From Ascaphus truei (lineage: Eukaryota; Chordata; Amphibia; Anura; Ascaphidae): a stretch of DNA of 64,000 nucleotides. Of this stretch, positions 1 through 12,101 are shown piece by piece. Where the stretch lies: the NCBI GenBank assembly GCA_036426205.1, contig CM071574.1, positions 11,908,099 to 11,972,098 of the forward strand, given 5' to 3'. Made by a program: the position numbers and the translations under genes. A model generated the notes under the pieces. That model did not search any database, was not told the DNA's origin, and saw only the letters and a list, made by a program, of their open reading frames with translations. Positions within the stretch are counted from its first letter, which is position 1, and every line of letters starts with the position of its first letter.

Positions 1-126
1 CTAGAAGTGAGGTTCCAAGATGAGAGGAAGAACAGAGCCTCGGGGGAGTAAATGTTAGGAACATGTTCCCACAATTATTGGACAGGTCAGGCCCCCATTT
101 TATTCTGTTTCAGTTAGGGACAGTGT

Positions 127-1063
127 CAGGGCCGCCAACAGGCGGGGAGAGCAAGTCATGTGACCCGGGCCCGGTGGCTGCGGGTGGCTTCTTTGCCCGC
201 CTGCCGGTCCTCTCATTGCCGCCGGGCCCTGGCATTCCCCAGCTGTGGGCCTCCCTCACTGACACTGTCCCGCACTGAGTCTCTGACGTCAGCGTGCACC
301 GGGAGCTGGTCCTAGCTATCAGCATGATAGAGAGGTGCGTGCTGGTGTCAGATGCTTGGCTCTCCCAGTTGTGGACCTCTCTCTGTCATTGGCGCATGCA
401 CCGGCATAAGAGAGAGGCCCTGTGCATGACAGTGAGGGAGAGAGTCAGGCCCAAACAGCGTGAGAGAGGGGGAAGCCCGGCATTAGGCCAGCAGCTGTGG
501 GAGAGCCATGGCAGCAGAGTCTTGAGACCATCCCCAATGTAGGTAAGTCTGTATTTTGTATTTGGGGGGGAAGTGGGGTTTAAATGTATTTGGGGGGTGT
601 TTTAAAAAAAATTGGGGGGTGTTCTTTATGTATTTGGGGGGTAGAGGGGTTTGTATGTATTTGGGGGGTGGGAAGATTTTTTTAATTTGGGGGTGGTTTT
701 TTTGTATTTGTGTTTTTTTGGTATGTATTTTGTTGGTGGGGGGGGAGTGGGGGCTTGTGTGTGTGTGTAGCCGGGGGGAATGCATGTGAGTAGGGGGGAT
801 TGAAGGAGCGGGATTGAGTGAGAGTGGGGTAATTGATGAAGGGGGGAGAGTGAGAGGGGGTGTAAGGTAGAGGGTGAGGAGTGAGTGAGTGAGGAAGAGA
901 GGGGTAAGAGTGAGACAGAGGGGAAAAAATACATGAAAAAGTCGGAAGAAATAGAGGAGGTGGCTCGCAAAGTGTGAAATGGCGGGGACTCGCAAGACCG
1001 CCGACATGGTGGGGGGCAGTCTAATTCTAGTTCTAGGACCAAGGAAATGTGTCTGCGGCCCTG
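127..1063. mobile_element. hAT-like non-autonomous element
   Basis: The left end reads CAGGGCCGCCAACAGG and the right end reads GCGGCCCTG, giving short terminal inverted repeats of the common hAT type CAGGGCCG. The flanking 8-mers are GACAGTGT (119-126) and CACAGTGC (1064-1071), which agree at 6 of 8 positions, as expected for an old duplication. The interior is GC-rich at first, then strongly G-rich, and encodes no transposase. A GT-rich donor-like site (AG/GTAAGT) lies near 541-548. Confidence 0.55.
551..770 (+). repeat. G-rich minisatellite
   Basis: This is an irregular array of units resembling GTATTTGGGGGGTG separated by T- or A-rich linkers. Repeated runs of five to eight G could form G-quadruplexes on the plus strand. 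A purine-rich GAGTGAGTGAGG tract follows to about 930. The ORFs across it are compositional artefacts. Confidence 0.75.
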
Positions 1064-2185
1064 CACAGTGCCCTATGTCAGGATCCTATAGCATGGCTAT
1101 AAGAGAAAAGCATGTCCCAGAGTAGGAATACAGACAAGCCAGGATCTCAGCAGGGGCCTGCAATAAAGTGGGCCCATAGGACATTGCTAAAAAGGGGGGC
1201 ACAGTCCACAAGATGAAACTGTAAGTACAGTAACAAGTGAATGCACCTCCCATGAGTGTTAAGAGTGGGCACTTAGGGAAGAAGTCTGTCAAGAATGATA
1301 GCAGTATAGATGAAATAAAGTACAACCATGTCAATCTAAATCTGACTGCAGTGTTCCCAAGCCTGGGAACATGAATAAAGATTGAAGTTGTACTATAAAA
1401 ACTCCTGGCGCCCATGTTTTCCACCGCCCAGCCGACCACAGGCAGCACCCTGAGACATGATGATTCTATACTGATGGCAACCACACAACTACGTCAATGT
1501 TACCTCCCTAGGGAGCCAGGCAGGAAGGATTGCATACTGTAGTTAATAACTTACTAGTAAGGAAAAAGTATGACAGAGAGGTTGAGATTGAGATATTGTT
1601 TGAGAGGTTGAGATATTGGCTTTGAACATACCATTTTCTGGGTTCAATGCTAACTTTAGCCAATTTTACTCCTTTGCTTACTGTACCTTGGCATTAAACA
1701 TTACACTTTATAATCTGTGAAGCATTGACTGATTGTGCCCGTACTGTTCACGGTGTTCAGATATGTGAATTATAGTAGAATTAGTTAGGGATAAAATATT
1801 CTTCTTGTTATTATCTTTATTATTAAAGACTTTTCATGTTCGATGGTCTGTAGTGATCCACTTGACTTGAGATCAGGGTTGGTGTTGGGTACGCTTTGCT
1901 GACTGAAATCTACAAAAGATATCAGTCATGAAAGCAATCTGCTATTAAATTCTGGTGCAAACAGGAACAGGGAACCAATTTTCTGAGACATGAACTTTTA
2001 AATCATCAACAACTAGGGAGTAGCAAGGGTTGAAATCCTATGTAAGTTAGTCACTTTAAAAAGGATACATAAGCCTGTCTTTAAGTACAGTAAAAGTGTC
2101 TGAAGAGGTGACACTGTAGTTGTCTATTAGGGTAATTTAGATATGATACAGTCCATGTAGATTTATGCTGCAGTATGCTTAGGAA

Positions 2186-2563
2186 TAGGGTTGCCAGGTG
2201 TCCAGTATTGAACCGGACTGTCTTGTATTTGGATACTGTCCAGTAAAAAATGAGAGGTAATGCTGGACATATATGTGTCCTGGACATACTGACCTGACCG
2301 GCTTGTGGGTCTGTGGGGGTTCCCCTAGCAGGGAGAGATCAGGACTGTTAGAAGGCTGGGCAACTTCCTCCATCCTGATTGGCTGTTGCTGGGTAATGCA
2401 GCCAATCAGAAGGAGGTGTAAGGAGCCTCGGAGAGGGGCCATGGAGAGGAGGACACAGCATGGAGCAGAGAGAGTTGAGAGGGTGTGTGTATGTGTATCT
2501 CAAGCGTGTCGTGTCTTGCGCCATTGTGTCAAGTATTTCTAGATAAATCCCCTGGCAACCCTA
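2186..2563. mobile_element. hAT MITE with 8-bp TSD
   Basis: The ends are TAGGGTTGCCAGG and its inverted partner CCTGGCAACCCTA. Both are flanked by the same 8-mer CTTAGGAA (2178-2185 and 2564-2571), the target-duplication length of hAT transposases. The 378-bp interior has no transposase coding, so it must have been mobilised in trans. It lies in LRP1B intron 1. Confidence 0.9.
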
Positions 2564-4661
2564 CTTAGGAAGTATACATCATGTTAAAATAAAAAGTGCT
2601 AAAAGCTAGGGGCCAGGGTGCCGCCTTGCAGGCCACAGTGCTACCATAGTCACCTAAAATCTAACTGCAATATAATGTTGCACTGCAAAACAAAGTGATA
2701 TTTAGGTCTGTGCAGTGCATCATGATATTACATTTAGATTTTGGACTCTCGATAGCAAACATTTGAATGTAGTTCTTTGAAACACCATATTTATTCAAGT
2801 TTGAACACTAAAGATCCTGGTTTTACACATATGGGAAGTACTTTGTAGAAATTAGATCACACCATGTACTAGGTGGTTTTGACACATTTTAACATCCATG
2901 GTACAGTATCTTCATTTATTATTGTTTCACTGTATATTGTTCCTACTGCCAAACTGTGAGTGCATTCTGACACTGGTTGTGGACACACACTCTAATCTTG
3001 TGGAAGTTTCTTCCATAGCAACAGACATTTGCACTCATAAACATAACATGGGTTGAAACCACTAACAAAATAATTATTACTATTGCATGCACTATGCAAT
3101 CTGTAAGTGAATCAAAATATTAGGTTAGGAATGTTTAATGGCTATTTTTTCTTCAACTAAAAGAAAGCTGACTCCTAGCATTAAACTACACAATTAACAA
3201 AACCAGCTCTTATTATCATCATGGTACAGTACTTCAGTAAAAGTGCAAAAACTAGGTTGTTTTCATTGACTAAAGCGCTTTTTGTAAATCAAGAAAAATG
3301 TATATTTTCAGTAGCGACACAATGAACATCTACCATTCTAAAACACTACTCTTTCACACTTTCTTTGAATTAACCACTGAATGAACAAGACATGCCAGTG
3401 GAAGGGCGGGCAGCTGGCAGGGGTATAATGGTCTGTCTCTTTAAGAAAATGTATCTTTATAGATAATGAAAACCTTCTCCACGCTTTCATTTTGTACCAG
3501 TAAAACAGAATTGTGCAACTTTCTCTTCTTTTAACTAAATATTGAGGAACTGAGTTGCATTACCATTTTCACATTGATATGCTGTCCACAAACTAATTGC
3601 AATGCAAAGACCACACCATGGAAAAGAAAACACTAACTCTAAGAGCCATCTTTTTCATGGCACTATATGACCCCAAGGAGGTCATAAATCTGGGGCCAAG
3701 TACGCATGTAAATGTAAAGAATACACAATGTGGTTTATATTTCAATGATATCCATTTGTGTAGAAGACCTACATCTCTTTTCATACACAAATTAGAAGAA
3801 TGTGTTGTGGAAGGTTTGACATTGACATCTGAAAAGGCATACTGTACATGGTATAGGTTTTTCTTTGCATAACTCTGAATGATGAATGACCCCTCTAAAG
3901 TTACATTTATGAAAATGTATAAATGGAAAATTAATTATACCATATCCATTTTTATAAATATGCAACATGATTTTACATAAAGATGTGGGATTTTAGTTAG
4001 CCTACAAACATATCAAGTAAGTATATTAACTAATTTCATGGACTGCAGAAAAATTAGAACTGTTCAAAGCCTCCTAAAATGGATTTTCTCTACAAAGCAT
4101 TTATACTGATCACCTTGGTAACAACTAGTCCCTCTAAAAATGCTTCAATATACTTGGACCAAGAATGTGCATGAAGCCAAGTCCCTCCATGCTACAAATG
4201 TAATATTCAATCTTCAAGAAGCCAAATGCCATATGGTGTATGATGAATGGGACATTGGTCTTTCTTTTTCCATTAAAGACTCATAAGGAAAAGAGTCAAA
4301 TATTGTGTAATGAGTTCCTATTGTTGTTTCCTAAGATTCCCCCATAGACATAAAATTGGAAAAATCCTTTTCAAATAGGGCCCAAAATGTTCACTATTGT
4401 ATAGCATTTCCCTGCGTCTCTCCTTTATGCTGGCAAATACCTTCCTTATCCTATACAAAAGAATTGTGAATGCTCACGTTCTCTATAGCTTAGGTATTTT
4501 ACAGATAACCTACATGAGACATTTGACTGTAGGAAGGTTAAAGATGAAAAGCTATTAAGAAATGCATGTGTGAGGTCATAAGGTCATAGCGCGAAGTGTG
4601 TGACAGTGCTAAGATGTGACATGTTCATAGACAAACATTTATATGATACTTTTTATATGGC

Positions 4662-4722
4662 AGGTGATATATACAGTATGTATATATACATATATACATA
4701 GTGTGTGTTTGTGTGTGTGTGT
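4662..4722. repeat. TA/TG microsatellite
   Basis: A short alternating purine-pyrimidine tract starts as imperfect ATATATAC units and ends as GT repeats. Confidence 0.7.
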
Positions 4723-5896
4723 CCAGGTGATCAATTCAGACTTCTTTTTCAGGTTTAGAAGCATAACATAACATTTTAGCTTTTTTAGCCCTAACATGAT
4801 TTTCTGAAGATTATGCGTAATTGTCTCTTAATCAACAATTTGAAAATATGAATCAGTTATCCAGCTTCAATAGTCAAATAACATCCCCTTATGTTTGCCA
4901 TAAGGTGTAGCATATGCCATTAATGAGCACATTAGGCAAGCATGTATTATTACTTACAATATGTTTTTTTTTCTTTCTGACAACTTTATGCCCCTGTAAA
5001 ATCTTCCTATTGTAAGAAATATTTTCTTGAAAAGTATATTTCCTCAGAAAATATAGAGACATTTCCCCAAATCACAGTACTAAACAACTTAAGGTAAATG
5101 TCAGAAATTTGGAAATGGTTTCAGCAGCTTATAAACATAAAGTCATTTTATCAAATCAAATCTTAGTAATTTGGCTGCATGTCAATGGCAACAAAAGTTA
5201 GTGTCTAAAACAATGGATATAAAGACAGATGTATTTTGATTGTTTGTGAACAAATATTTAGTGGTCCATATTGAAATTCATTGCCTAAAATGCATCATCT
5301 CGTTCTTTCATCCCATACCAATAATGTACCTTTATTGTAAGCTTTCAATGTGGAGAGACAGAAGTTGATCACCTATTGTTGTTGAAGAGTAAAGTCCTAA
5401 CTACAAAGCATTTGTCCATAAGCTGTTTAAAATGCTCCTTGTTACAAGCACTTGCTATCTACTGTACATGTGAAACCAAATGATAGCACAATTAGCTCAA
5501 GGAACAGCAAAGTAGCATACAGAAGGAAACACTGGATTCAGGTGAGGATGGGAGAAATTATTCAGCTTGTGATTGAAATGCTTGTTCCTTTCCAACGTTT
5601 GATGCAGAACCAACACACTGCAAACATTAGCATTTCATTTAAGGACAAAACAACAAGCACAACATATACAGACTGAATTACTAATACGTGGGGAATGTAC
5701 ATCTTACACACACCAAATCCTACACAAATACATGGACTGACTACTGGATACTTTTCCTGCTGAATCTAATGCCTTAGTTAGAAGCAAAACCACAGTACAA
5801 ACAACGCCAGAAATGTTCCATGCAGCAGCAGATCTTTTCTTATTTAGCTTTAGGGATAAGTTTTCAAGTTATGTTAGGAAAATAAAGTCTCCTTAC

Positions 5897-5978
5897 CTCG
5901 ATCAGCTCCCACAGTCAGTACCTTAGCAATAGGAAATAATCCTGATATTGTCACTAAGGCTAAAATAAACTCAGACAT
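5897..5978 (-). CDS. LRP1B: LRP1B exon 1 (signal peptide)
   Basis: The minus strand from ATG at 5978-5976 encodes 27 residues that start MSEFILALVTISG and end KVLTVGADR. The exon ends at 5897 in GAG/GTAAGG, a near-consensus splice donor, in phase 1: the split codon starts with G. As I recall the human protein, LRP1B starts MSEFLLALLTLSG, ends this exon in LTVGADR, and continues with Asp. About 22 of 27 positions agree, and Asp fits the split codon. The segment is a typical signal peptide with a hydrophobic core around residues 4-18. LRP1B is a huge endocytic LDL-receptor-family membrane protein of neurons and epithelia. Its ligand-binding repeats begin in exon 2, which is outside the window. 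The ATG context is CAACAATGT. This is a comparison from memory, not an alignment. Confidence 0.92.
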
Positions 5979-6110
5979 TGTTGCAGTATGAAGAAGAAGA
6001 CACTGATTGCCTCGCTGCACACTCGGTAAGTCAGCAGTAAGCCCTGAATCTAGCGTAATTTCGAAATGTCAATGGAAATTCTGCTGCTAAATGAGCCAGC
6101 CTGCCTTCCC
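5979..6110 (-). promoter_or_regulatory. LRP1B: LRP1B 5' UTR / proximal promoter region
   Basis: This sequence is immediately upstream of the LRP1B start codon on the minus strand. I see no clear TATA box and no CpG island. The transcription start cannot be placed from sequence alone. A strong donor motif, CG/GTAAGTC, lies on the opposite (plus) strand at about 6024-6031, so an antisense or divergent transcript is possible. Confidence 0.4.
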
Positions 6111-7136
6111 CTGCTTGCAGCAGGGTTTCTAGGTGTACAGTATGTATGTGTGTGAGCCGCTTGTGTGTCTTGACTTTTCAATGCAGAGTACGTCTGATCT
6201 TACATCACACAAGAGGGGCAGTGAGATGCCAGAGGATGGGGATTCACTGATTAATCACAGAATCCACCACATACACCCCTTCCCTCCACATAAATCACAT
6301 CTATTACTTAGTAAGAGCCATTTAACACAACAGGGAAATATATTTGCGAACTGAAAACACTGCAGATAACAATTATTTCCTATTTTAGAGCATTTCCTCC
6401 TGTGTCAGATTTCATTTCTTTTCACTGCATAAGCTCTGTTATCTATCCAGCTATTTAATAATTGCATTTGATAAATCCTCTATTTTGTCTCTGATATTGT
6501 TTAAAAGGCAGTCATTTGGAGGGATTTATAGCAATTGAAAGACAGAACCTTCATAATTAGTCATAAAGAAGGGACTTGCAAACTACAATGTAGTTGACTG
6601 TTTTCTTTTGTCTGGAAGATTAATATGCTTGGAGAATGTACCAGAGAAAAAGAACATAATGAATGATTCAGCATTAAATAGAACATTTTCACCAACATAC
6701 ACAAGGGTGATTCATTAACTGCCCTTATTATGAAGAATCAAAGACCCCTTTAAATGTAAATGATGCATACAAACATAAATACAGATTTCCCCCATTTACC
6801 ATTTTATAGAGTTAGCACTGTCAAATATTAAGTGAACATCAGTAGAACACAATATATATGCCTTGTGTCAATAGTATTGATTATTATATATGGAATGTTA
6901 AAGTACATCCTTCTGGAGTTTTTAGATTAAAGATACATTAGACTATGTAATTAAAAAAAATGTGCAAGAAGGCAGTGGGTTTGTATTTCTGTCCTGGGAG
7001 AATCATGTACCCTATGAAAGGCTCACAACTTTGTGGGTACCATCACTAGAAAGTCTTTCTTTACCAATTTATGTCTGAGTTGCTGTAGTTATAATCAGAT
7101 GCTTATGCTATGTGTTCTTGTGTGTGTGTGCTGATG
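6111..7136. other. LRP1B upstream, no recognised feature
   Basis: AT-rich, apparently single-copy sequence. I find no exon-like ORF, terminal repeat or RNA gene. It may hold distal LRP1B regulatory sequence, but nothing here proves that. Confidence 0.5.
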
Positions 7137-7743
7137 GAAGGGTATATGGTGCCCTAGGCGAACCTTCAGTCTTGCCCCCCCCCCCCCCCCCCCCAAATTT
7201 CAGCTAAAAAAAACAAAAAAAAAAAACCCCACACTCTCCCCCACCCATTCTCTATTCTCTCTCCCTATCCCCCATTCTCTTTCCCTACCCCCCCATTCTA
7301 TCTATGCCATTAATCTCTCCCCCTCCCTCATCTTCTTACCCCCTCCTCACTCTCTCACCCATTCTTCATCTTTTAACTCCCAGCCCTCCTCATCCTCTAA
7401 CTTCTCCCTCCAACCTCTAATTCTCCCAATCAATTAAAAATGTCTATCTGGCTGTGCTCTTTTTGAGGTGGAGTAGGGGAGGACCTACGCTGGAGCAGAT
7501 GCAGACACCAGACGTCATTGAAGACTTCCAGACCGGACCGCTGCGACATGTTTCTCCTTGGCTGTCCTCCTCCGCTCTCACCACCCTGCTCCCACCACCA
7601 TATTCCTCAGCCACCCTGCTCTGCTCCAGTCACACTGCCCACCTCTTCCTTCGACCCATCGTCATCTTCATCCACTACCGCCACCCCCCAAAATGTGCTG
7701 CCATATGCAACCGCCTCAGTCACCTAGTGGTTGCACCGGCCAT
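7137..7743. mobile_element. Degenerate hAT-like element with poly-C tract
   Basis: The left part reads GGTGCCCTAGGCGA. The right part, read on the minus strand, starts CATGGCCGGTGCAACCACT. Both resemble the CAGGGCCGG...CCTAGGCGA ends of a common vertebrate hAT MITE. The interior has a run of about 20 C at 7177-7194, then A-rich and long pyrimidine-rich (CCCT/CTC) sequence. No clean 8-bp duplication is visible. The overlapping ORFs at 7454-7789 are low complexity. Confidence 0.45.
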
Positions 7744-8474
7744 GTGTGTATATAGACATATTTGTATGAATGCTGCTGATCTTGGATAAGTCATAAATAA
7801 CGTTGCAAAGTATAACAATAAGAATTGAACATTAACATGATGTTAAAGGGAAAATGTCTCCAAGGACCAGAGTGAGATAAATCCAGTTACATATATTAGG
7901 TTTCCCTTCTGATTTATTAATGCCTTTTTTTAACCAAATCTGATGCCTACTCTACGTGTATATGTATTTTTACATTTCTGTTGAAATTTAGATTTAGCAG
8001 GGGGTTGATTTCCTCTGACTGCCCCTTTTGTGTGATGTCACTGTGTGATGTCACTGTGTGTTCAGAAAGCACTTGTATAGCCAGAGAACACCCTGCCCAC
8101 CTCTCGCTAATTGTATTGGTTCTCTAATAAGGACATGATGGGATAAGTGTAAATAAAACAATTGACAAACACTTCTCAACTTAGAGGCCCTTAAAAAATT
8201 CAACTGGTAGCTAATTTCCCAAAAATGAAAGCAGCCAGCCCTTTGTGACTAGCATTATTAGATTTGTTTAGGGCAGCCAGTCAGGCTGTTACATTTTTTC
8301 CAGTATGTTTTCTGGCCAACTATGTTGAATTGCATCTGTGTAAAAACGAAATTGCTCAAACATTCTACCAGCGTCATAGTCTGTGTATGTCAGTGTATGA
8401 CTTTTGGTTTGTTTGTAAGATTCTTACAGTTCCTAGTTGCTTGTCAGGAGAATCAGGGAAAAAGTAACATGGAG
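7744..8474. other. No recognised feature
   Basis: Unique-looking sequence. The only structure seen is a 16-bp direct duplication, GTGTGATGTCACT repeated at about 8030-8060. Confidence 0.4.
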
Positions 8475-8910
8475 CCCTAAAATTTGACGGCAGATAAGAA
8501 TCACGGGGCCATCATTTCTGCCCATTTTCCTATATGCTGTAAAACCTCAGACTTTATTTGATCCTTGGCTTTCTGTGTATTCCAATGGGGGAGGGGGCGT
8601 GGCGGGGGCGAGGCTATGACGTCACGTGGCTGGTTCGCCCTCACTGCCGCTGTGATGTGGCCATCGCTCGGTCGCCGCACCAAAAGAAAAAATTCTTGTC
8701 TTTTGGGAAAGGTGGTCAAGCATTTCGCTTCCTGCAGGCGTGCGCAAGGAGTAACTAGGGCCAGCCCTATAGAGGGACATATCTTGTTCGTATTGCGCAC
8801 CGTGTAGCGCACAGCCACGAGCAGTGGGGATGAGGCCTTATTGTGTTATCCCCTACCACGTTTGTGTGGAGGCTATCCCGCAAGTCTGCCACCCTTTATA
8901 TTATCCATCT
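8475..8910 (+). repeat. Dispersed repeat split by a GC-rich insertion
   Basis: 8475-8584 (AAATTTGACGGCAGATAAGA onward) and 8842-8910 (CTACCACGTTTG, then GGAGGCTATCCC, then GCCACCCTTT) look like the two halves of one dispersed repeat that I remember from amphibian genomes. Between them is GC-rich sequence with a CRE-like TGACGTCA at about 8618 and GTGCGCAAGGAGTAACTAGG, which I read as a separate inserted element. This rests on recall; no target duplication could be fixed. Confidence 0.4.
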
Positions 8911-8975
8911 CTATAAGTTGAAGAAAAAGATAGATACCCAACAAGCTCTGAGAAACCCCAAACATTACCACATAA

Positions 8976-9031
8976 TATGTGTGTGTGGTACTCTGTGTGC
9001 GTGTGTGGTGTGTGTGTGTGTGTGTGTGGTG

Positions 9032-9069
<38 letters not shown>

Positions 9070-9073
9070 TGTG

Positions 9074-9114
<41 letters not shown>

Positions 9115-9116
9115 AA
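8976..9116 (+). repeat. (GT)n microsatellite
   Basis: A long TG/GT repeat is broken by occasional GGTG and TTG interruptions. The Cys/Val-rich and His/Thr-rich ORFs over it on both strands are artefacts. Confidence 0.95.
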
Positions 9117-9280
9117 AAGGAGTGCTAGTGGGCGTGGCTAAGTATACAACAAAAAAACAAACAAAGATGCCCAAAGCTACTTCCATGTGCACAAAACAGT
9201 GCAATTCCTATTGACATGTGTATTTTGCCACATTGGAAGTAGCTTGGGCATCTTTGTTTGTTTTTTGTTGTATACTATTA
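9112..9280. mobile_element. Palindromic MITE-like inverted repeat
   Basis: Two arms of about 48 bp face each other: 9140-9189 (AGTATACAACAAAAAAACAA onward) and 9231-9280 (its inverse, ending TTTTTGTTGTATACTATTA). The loop is about 40 bp. The left flank GAGTGCTAGTGGGCGTGGC matches a module inside the large inverted repeat at 35299-35330 (GAGTGCTACTGGGTGTGGC), so the two are one repeat family. A third partial copy, CATCTTTGTTTGTTGTTGTA, is at about 9850. Confidence 0.8.
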
Positions 9281-11095
9281 GTTGAAGTCCAGTACATTCA
9301 GATTATCAGAACAGATATGGAACTGATAATGTTTATCAGATGTATACATATCAATGGCATACATAATGAAGCTATTTATAAAATGATTGCAAACATGCTT
9401 TAAGTGTACAGTATCAAGGTATTCTATGTCCCTTCTAGATACTTTAGAGTCAAAGCAACAGCCTGTGTATTACATAGTGCCAATAGAGGACATTATTAAG
9501 CAGAAACTTGTGGCCCATTGAAGAAAATTAATCTTTAACCTTAAGAGCTTCAGAACCCTTCAAACGTTGTGATTTGACAAGAACCTCACCTCACCTATCC
9601 TATTTGCATAAAAATATTGCTATGGTTGGGCATTTTATTTTTTAACTAAACTTACAGTGTTCTATGTTACCTGTAACTTATAACATTACAGTATAACATT
9701 TAATGAAACATCTTTTAATTATAAACACAGAAGCCCCAATGCACATCCACATTATTTAGCTATTGCATATATTTTCTTCTCATAAGCATGGGTCATTTAG
9801 TTCATTATTTGGCCAACACATGCTAAGCTGCAATCCCATCATTGGGTCATCTTTGTTTGTTGTTGTATATTTCTGGTCACTTTTCTGGTAGCTCTCCAGT
9901 TTCTATTATTAAGTATATCAATATATAATACTGGGGATTTTGAGCTTACTAAGATTGTGTATTTCTAATTGAATTTTTTTTAAATATTTAATTTAAAATA
10001 TGGTAAATAATAAAATAATTCAATTTTGATGGATAACATATCCACTATTGGCAAGTGTTATCTCACGGAACATCTGGTAGCCTCCTTCAGAACTCCAGGG
10101 TTCCATGTGGAACACAGGTTTAAAATCACTACCTTATGATACAGCACTGCTTACTATAGTTAATATGTCCCTGAAAGTCTAAACAGGGTTTTCACTTCAG
10201 GAGCTTAATACGGTGTCCATAGTATCTGGTAATGTTTGTATTAGAATTAATTTATCACCTTGAGTATTCAAAATACTTAAATCTAAACAAACATACTATG
10301 TTGAAATATAGACAAAAAATGAACGCCCAATGTGGACAATCCTCCTAAAAATCAATAAAAGTATAAAAATGCACATCCCTAATCTACTTGCTTATTCACC
10401 TTGCAACTAATTCAATGTCAAGGACTTTAAATCATTACGTTATCTAGGTTATTCTAGGTTATTTTCCTGATCTACTCACTTTCTTGTACTGCGCTTTCCA
10501 TTGCTCTCTACTGTCGAATACATAATTGGAGACTCTTCTGTAAGTATATACAGTAGGACAGTCTTTAAAGTAACAGTACTGTCTGACTCTTTATTTATTT
10601 TTTACAGGATGGTAACCGGGGATCCTTCAGAGCTTAAACAGAGCTATGTTCAGCTAAATTGGACCCCCCAGTTCCCAAAATACTTATTGCTGGTCTTGAC
10701 CGCGATCTTGCTCCCAAGGGAAATCAAAATGACCACCACCAAATCATGCCAATGGGAAATCTCAAAATCATATGTTGCTTGGCATATTAATTTGCACAAG
10801 AGTGTTGGTATATGTGTATTCAATATTAACCATTGTCGACATTTTCAACCCAGATACGAAATAGACATAGCCAATATTTATGAATATGTAAATAAAAGTT
10901 GCCCATTCATTTTTTTTTCATGAACTATGTTGTTTATATTATACATTTAGGTTGTGGCTGAACATAACAATTATGTTAACTGACTCTAATTTGTGATGTC
11001 CATAATTAATTTTCTCCACTTTCTTTGTTTTCTACCATTTGCCTGAAATATATAGAAATAAATTAAAAGTGGTATGTTTATAAATAACATGTAGG
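9281..11095. other. No recognised gene
   Basis: AT-rich sequence. A 140-codon ORF at 10501-10923 starts in ordinary intergenic sequence, has no recognisable domain and is rich in Asn/Ile/Lys. A consensus-like acceptor (TTTATTTTTTACAG) lies at about 10594-10607 just before it. I do not call it a gene. Confidence 0.45.
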
Positions 11096-11103
11096 ATCTA
11101 GGG

Positions 11104-11266
11104 CAGGGGTGGTCACTCCAGTCCTCAAGAGCCACCAACAGGTCAGGATTTATGGATATCCCTGCTTCAGCACAGGTGACTCAATCAGTGGCTCAGCTAT
11201 TGACTGTGCAGAATTAGGGATATCCTTGAAACCTGACCTATTGAGGACTGGAGTTGGTCACCCCTG
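11104..11266. mobile_element. hAT MITE with 8-bp TSD
   Basis: This is a 163-bp near-palindrome. Its ends are CAGGGGTGGTCACTCCAGTC and the inverse of CAGGGGTGACCAACTCCAGT. It is flanked by identical 8-mers ATCTAGGG (11096-11103 and 11267-11274). The size, ends and duplication length are those of a hAT MITE. Confidence 0.93.
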
Positions 11267-11274
11267 ATCTAGGG

Positions 11275-12093
11275 AGTGAGACCCAACAACCCAAACTAGT
11301 AGACATGTTTAAGATGCTATAAGGATCCTGATCCATGAGCAGTAGTACAGAATGATATAACCTCCCATAGTAACAAGTTAATTGTAATTATAGATGCCAT
11401 AATACCGGTTGCCCATAAGTTCTGTAGATATTAAACAATAACACATACCAGGCCTCCAAATCCTCATGAATGGTCGACAATGGGTCGAAACGGTCGCTGT
11501 CTACAAGTATCAGGACACACCTTCATAAAAATACAAAGATTCCCTTTTCTGCACAAAGCGATAGGCCATTCAATACCAACAAAATAGAACAGAGAGAATA
11601 TTTTGCAAATATTGTAATTTAAAAAAAAAATGTGGAAAAACTTTTGTTAATATGTAAAAATCTTAAATTTTTTGCAAAAATATTTGTGAACCGAACTCGG
11701 ACACATTTGCACATCTCTAATAATTATTATTGAAGCAATTACATTTATATATGCCCACATGTGAATGTGATCACAAGTGATATTTGTATTTGCTATATCT
11801 GTTATTTCTACACACTAGCACTAATTCATGATAACATATGACTCAATGAACTATAGACACAAGGGAGAGGCATTTGAGGGGGTGGGGGGTGGGAGGGGGA
11901 CACTTGGTTCTCCATAGCTTTTTGTTACTAAATTATGCTATTGTTGTTGAGAATTAACCTTTTTGATATCATGTGGAAGATGGAGCTATGTTTCACCAAT
12001 GATACAATTCACTCTGAATTGTGCTAAAAAGTCAAGCTAAAGTCTGCACTAATGAATTGCAAAACGGACTGTGTATACATGGCCAAACAGGTG
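11275..12093. other. Repeat fragments, no gene
   Basis: At about 11465-11500, GGTCGACAATGGGTCG followed by AAACGGTCGC resembles the GAAAC part of the hammerhead-like Penelope motifs elsewhere in the window. About 11560-11719 ends in CACATTTGCACATCTCTA, matching the right end of the hAT MITE at 12102-12382, so it is probably a truncated copy. The rest is unremarkable. Confidence 0.4.
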
Positions 12094-12101
12094 TTCATGA
12101 C

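Larger units (their letters stand above)
1..5896 (-). other. LRP1B: LRP1B intron 1 (5' part)
   Basis: This stretch lies directly downstream, on the minus strand, of the LRP1B first exon and its GT donor, so it is the start of intron 1, which continues past the window edge. LRP1B introns are known to be very long. I see no second exon. It contains two hAT-type elements (127-1063 and 2186-2563) and a short TA/TG microsatellite near 4662-4722. The rest (1072-2177 and 2572-5896) is AT-rich DNA with no feature I recognise. The ORFs in it are short and have no recognisable motif. Confidence 0.8.

Noticed and set aside
3593..3872. ORFs on both strands in the LRP1B intron
   Set aside because: Short and overlapping, without motifs or splice context.
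10501..10923. 140-codon ORF preceded by an acceptor-like site
   Set aside because: No recognisable domain, AT-driven composition, no donor or conserved partner exon visible.
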